Under the pieces are notes generated by a model, which searched no databases, was not told the DNA's origin, and saw only the letters and a list, made by a program, of their open reading frames with translations. From CAYNVS01 sp964400725 (GTDB lineage: Bacteria; Myxococcota_A; SURF-8; CAYNVS01): a DNA stretch of 10,187 nt. The stretch covers positions 1 to 10,187 of the forward strand of contig CAYNVS010000073.1 of the NCBI GenBank assembly GCA_964400725.1, written 5' to 3'. Positions 7,967 through 10,187 of this stretch are shown here, piece after piece. The position numbers and the translations under genes are program-made. Every line of letters begins with the position of its first letter. The first letter of the stretch is position 1.

Positions 7967-9858
7967 CTGTTTTCTCCTTTATCATCAACATTTTGACATC
8001 CGTCAGAAATGTAAGCAAACAATCTGGCTAACTTCTTTGAGCAAAGTATTAAGATTAAAACTAACCCTGCAACAAATAAAAATGTAATTGCAGATAATAT
8101 TAAATCATTCGACAATTCGTAGTCTGGGAAACTTCTCCGATTCATAAACTTGCGAATATTATCTATTAAAACGCTCATTCCAAGTATGCTGGCAGTCAAC
8201 GCAAAAACTAAACCGGCTGTCGCTACGACAGTCAATTGCTTTGCCGCCTTGGTATGCTCCACGCTTTCTTTTGTAAGATTCTTTGCTTCTTTCGTTTGTT
8301 CGAAACTCTGGTTCATCATTTTATCGGACAACTGCATCTCTAAAAACTCATGCGATGATTGAATTTCCGATTGAACTTCTTTAAACAATTCGTCCACATC
8401 CATTTGTTTACGAGCTATTTCATACATTTCAACGCCTTGAGTTTGATTAGATAAAAGCGGAAATTGATAAAGATTTGTAAAAACTGCAAAATCATGTCGT
8501 AACCTTTTAAAATCGTTAATCCACTCGTCTTCATAAAGTTTAATATCGCATTCTCTGCAATCTCGCATTCGAGAAGATAACTGGTTTATACGTATGCTAA
8601 ATCTGAAAAGCGCAACTCGTAAATAGAAAAGCAGCAAAGTCATATCGAAATAAATAGTTCCGAAATGTTTCCACAAGGGAAGACCTTCAGGGGCGCCTGC
8701 AAGCATTGCTCCGCCGTGATAGCAGAACCCGTAAAAGGTCCCCCATTCTTCCCACCGGTAGTAAGTGCGTTCTTTCGCCCAATCCCGTTCAAATTGTCTG
8801 GAATTGTTTGTTCCTTGAATATTTTGGCATTTTATAGTTTCATTTTTATCATTTTTTATTTCCTTCCAATCCGGCGGGTCCATAAACATGAGTTTAATCC
8901 AATGTCCAAATTCTTCCGGCGGAGTTTGCGGCTTTTTTAGAAAATTATGTTTCGCGTAAGGTCTGCCTGAAAATTTATATCCGTTTTTAATCTGCGACGC
9001 TCTATTAAATTGTTTTCTTAGCGCGTTTCCCCCATCTTGAGTAATCGCGCACGTCCATGTGAAGGCTCGGTTGTCCGCGTATATAATCCAGCCGGAATCT
9101 TTCTGTATTTGGCCTTTTGCAACTTCATTTTTTATATATTTTTCGGCGTTCTCCTTCATTTCAGTCGTTATTAAACTATATCGTTTTCCTTCATATTCGA
9201 ACGGTATTTGCAATAAGCCTTCCCAACGGCTTAAATACGCTTTATCCATTTCTTCATCGTTTTCCCATTGGCCGATTTTTTGATTGTTTTCACATCTGAA
9301 ATCTACCGGACAATTCTTAAACAGCCGTTTAAAATCTTTCCAATGACCGTCAAATGGAGGTTGTATGTAGCGAAAGCGTTCGTTGAATTCAAGCAAATCG
9401 TCCAAATTGGGCCGGCAACCGTTTTTAATATTATCAGGAAAAAACGCCGGTAAAATAAGCATACCGGTTAATAACGTATCGTTTTTGTTGCTTTTTATAT
9501 TTTCCAAATTAGGAAATTCAAATAAAACAATAATCGGCGAATCGATTGTGACTTCAATTTCCTCTTCGCCTAAAAAATTTGCTTTAAATGTGAAAGTTTT
9601 TTTATTTCCGCATTCATCCTTCAGCTCGAAGTATTTTGTTCGATTGAAAAGAATATCAGTCGTTTCCATTGTTAAGTAGCGTCTGCGCCACTTTTCGTCG
9701 AGAAGATTATCCGCCTTTTTGTATATTAAATTATGCGCGCAAGTGGCGGAACCATTGTACTCGCTAGGTCTGTAAGCGAAAGGAAGGACGAAATACGAGT
9801 ATGAGGCGGCTTTATTCTGCGACGGGTTGAAGGGATAGCCGGTAAAAAGTTTAAACAT
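7963..9858 (-). CDS. CorA-like membrane protein, putative CRISPR-linked effector
   Basis: This protein of 631 residues has a large soluble N-terminal region (about 1-400), which I do not recognise beyond its likely cytoplasmic location. A helical region follows (about 400-540), rich in charged residues and Q/E/K towards its end. Two C-terminal transmembrane segments lie at about 543-567 and 585-607, with a short basic-then-polar tail. This layout is that of CorA-type magnesium channels: soluble domain, long helix, two terminal transmembrane helices. The first transmembrane helix ends in ILGMSVL (558-564), where CorA has the GMN selectivity motif; here asparagine is replaced by serine (G560, M561, S562). 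In type III CRISPR loci, CorA-like proteins are known membrane effectors, shown in Bacteroides fragilis to respond to SAM-AMP. I infer the same role: messenger binding opens or perturbs the membrane and halts growth of infected cells. It is the first gene after the operon promoter and overlaps cas10 by four bases. The start has GGAG eight bases upstream. The alternative is an unrelated two-helix membrane protein. Confidence 0.75.
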   Translation of the reverse strand: MFKLFTGYPFNPSQNKAASYSYFVLPFAYRPSEYNGSATCAHNLIYKKADNLLDEKWRRRYLTMETTDILFNRTKYFELKDECGNKKTFTFKANFLGEEEIEVTIDSPIIVLFEFPNLENIKSNKNDTLLTGMLILPAFFPDNIKNGCRPNLDDLLEFNERFRYIQPPFDGHWKDFKRLFKNCPVDFRCENNQKIGQWENDEEMDKAYLSRWEGLLQIPFEYEGKRYSLITTEMKENAEKYIKNEVAKGQIQKDSGWIIYADNRAFTWTCAITQDGGNALRKQFNRASQIKNGYKFSGRPYAKHNFLKKPQTPPEEFGHWIKLMFMDPPDWKEIKNDKNETIKCQNIQGTNNSRQFERDWAKERTYYRWEEWGTFYGFCYHGGAMLAGAPEGLPLWKHFGTIYFDMTLLLFYLRVALFRFSIRINQLSSRMRDCRECDIKLYEDEWINDFKRLRHDFAVFTNLYQFPLLSNQTQGVEMYEIARKQMDVDELFKEVQSEIQSSHEFLEMQLSDKMMNQSFEQTKEAKNLTKESVEHTKAAKQLTVVATAGLVFALTASILGMSVLIDNIRKFMNRRSFPDYELSNDLILSAITFLFVAGLVLILILCSKKLARLFAYISDGCQNVDDKGENR

Positions 9859-9914
9859 GCCGTTTTCTCCAAAAAAATAAAAAAGCTGGTCGTTTAGAAT
9901 CCGCTTGAAATACG

Positions 9915-9943
9915 ATATTAAAAAAATCGCCCGTTCTTGTCAA
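9915..9943 (-). promoter_or_regulatory. Predicted sigma70-type promoter for the operon
   Basis: On the minus strand a perfect -35 hexamer TTGACA (9943-9938) is followed after exactly 17 bases by TAATAT (9920-9915), which matches four of six bases of the -10 consensus. Transcription would start near 9908, giving a leader of about 50 bases before the ATG at 9858. A/T-rich tracts lie further upstream (about 9967-9985). No clear operator palindrome was found. The promoter sits between the CRISPR repeats and the first gene, so the protein operon can be expressed separately from the array. Confidence 0.65.
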
Positions 9944-10008
9944 ACAATTATTGCGATCTCTACCCCGTTTTTAAATTTTTAAGTTCCGCAACAAGGTTAC
10001 AAATTAAA

Positions 10009-10109
10009 GTAATCATACCCTCTACAGGAAAGGCGGTCGCGACAACAAGTTGCCTCTGTTTGCCGGAGATCCCAGTTTCCATACCCTCTACAGGAGAGGT
10101 AGCCGCGAC
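10009..10109 (-). CRISPR. Short or degenerate CRISPR array: two repeat copies and one spacer
   Basis: Two related copies lie at 10075-10109 and 10009-10043. The best-conserved 30 bases (10080-10109 and 10014-10043) differ at four positions. Read on the minus strand, both contain CCTGTAGAGGGTATG. The copy at 10075-10109 ends in ATGGAAAC, like the 8-base crRNA handles of many type III repeats (for example ATTGAAAC). The copy at 10009-10043 ends in the diverged ATGATTAC, as expected for a terminal repeat at the leader-distal end. The spacer between them (10044-10074) is 31 bases. Each repeat can form a five-base-pair stem, CCTYT with AGAGG, around the loop CCTGT. The C/T difference between copies turns a C-G pair into a U-G wobble, so pairing is kept. 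Reading direction matches the cas operon. No third copy occurs at the expected spacing up to 10187. Confidence 0.75.
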
Positions 10110-10187
10110 TTTTTAACGGTAGATTTTTTGTAGTGTAAACGGCGGCTGAAAAGCGCGGCGGTCGGCGGGGCGGAATAAAAGCGCGGC
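10110..10187. other. GC-rich edge with an 11-base direct repeat, possible array leader side
   Basis: This segment lies on the leader side of the repeat array, given the minus-strand reading. Positions 10110-10139 are A/T-rich. Positions 10141-10187 are about 72% GC by hand count and contain AAAAGCGCGGC twice (10149-10159 and 10177-10187), 28 bases apart. I see no gene and no convincing promoter. The tract runs off the window, so whether it is leader, coding sequence or a longer repeat cannot be decided. Confidence 0.4.

Noticed and set aside
8480..8520. HD dipeptide in the CorA-like protein (RLRHDFAVF, residues 452-460) as a possible HD nuclease
   Set aside because: A lone HD within a predicted helical region, without the other metal-binding histidines and aspartates of an HD domain, is not evidence for a nuclease.
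10111..10139. Possible leader promoter for the array (TTTACA at 10134-10139, 17 bases, TTAAAA at 10111-10116 on the minus strand)
   Set aside because: The -10 element matches only three of six consensus positions, and the tract is A-rich, so such a match is expected by chance.
10110..10187. A third CRISPR repeat one unit further to the right
   Set aside because: At the expected 66-base spacing (about 10146-10175) the sequence is a GC-rich tract with no match to the conserved TACCCTCTACAGGA core.

Overview
The window holds most of a compact type III CRISPR system. It is one minus-strand operon of five genes (about 9858 down to 119), preceded by a two-copy CRISPR repeat unit (10009-10109) that reads in the same direction. 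The organism cannot be named. Strong Shine-Dalgarno sequences (GGAGG or AGGAG) and a consensus-like TTGACA promoter show a bacterium. Hand-counted 60-base lines range from about 32% GC in the cas10-like gene to 55-67% in parts of the last gene, so composition is uneven.

Layout in transcription order (right to left): (1) a GC-rich edge and two CRISPR repeat copies about 66 bases apart; (2) a sigma70-type promoter at 9915-9943; (3) a 631-residue CorA-like membrane protein with a large soluble domain, a helical region and two C-terminal transmembrane segments; (4) a small 471-residue Cas10-like protein with a GGDE palm motif and no HD nuclease domain; (5) a 607-residue multi-domain RAMP protein resembling Csx10/Cmr3-type (Cas5 group) plus Cas7 modules; (6) a 518-residue protein with two Cas7/Csm3-like RAMP modules and a cysteine cluster; (7) a 1015-residue protein whose N-terminal two thirds is a TIGR03986-type RAMP and whose C-terminal quarter is a DHH/DHHA1-type phosphodiesterase domain. 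The genes overlap or lie within 28 bases of each other, and only one promoter was found, so they probably form a single transcript.

Proposed logic (inference): the RAMP proteins and Cas10 form a crRNA-guided RNA-sensing complex. On target binding, the Cas10 palm makes a nucleotide second messenger, which the CorA-like membrane protein senses. The DHH domain, built into a structural subunit, degrades the messenger to reset the system. A Cas10, a CorA effector and an NrN-type DHH phosphodiesterase are also the known parts of the Bacteroides fragilis type III-B system, where the messenger is SAM-AMP. SAM-AMP is therefore the leading candidate here, with cyclic oligoadenylate the alternative. The most unusual point is the covalent fusion of the putative off-switch enzyme to a RAMP backbone protein. 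No cas6, cas1, cas2, separate small subunit (Cas11), CARF or HEPN protein is visible in the window.
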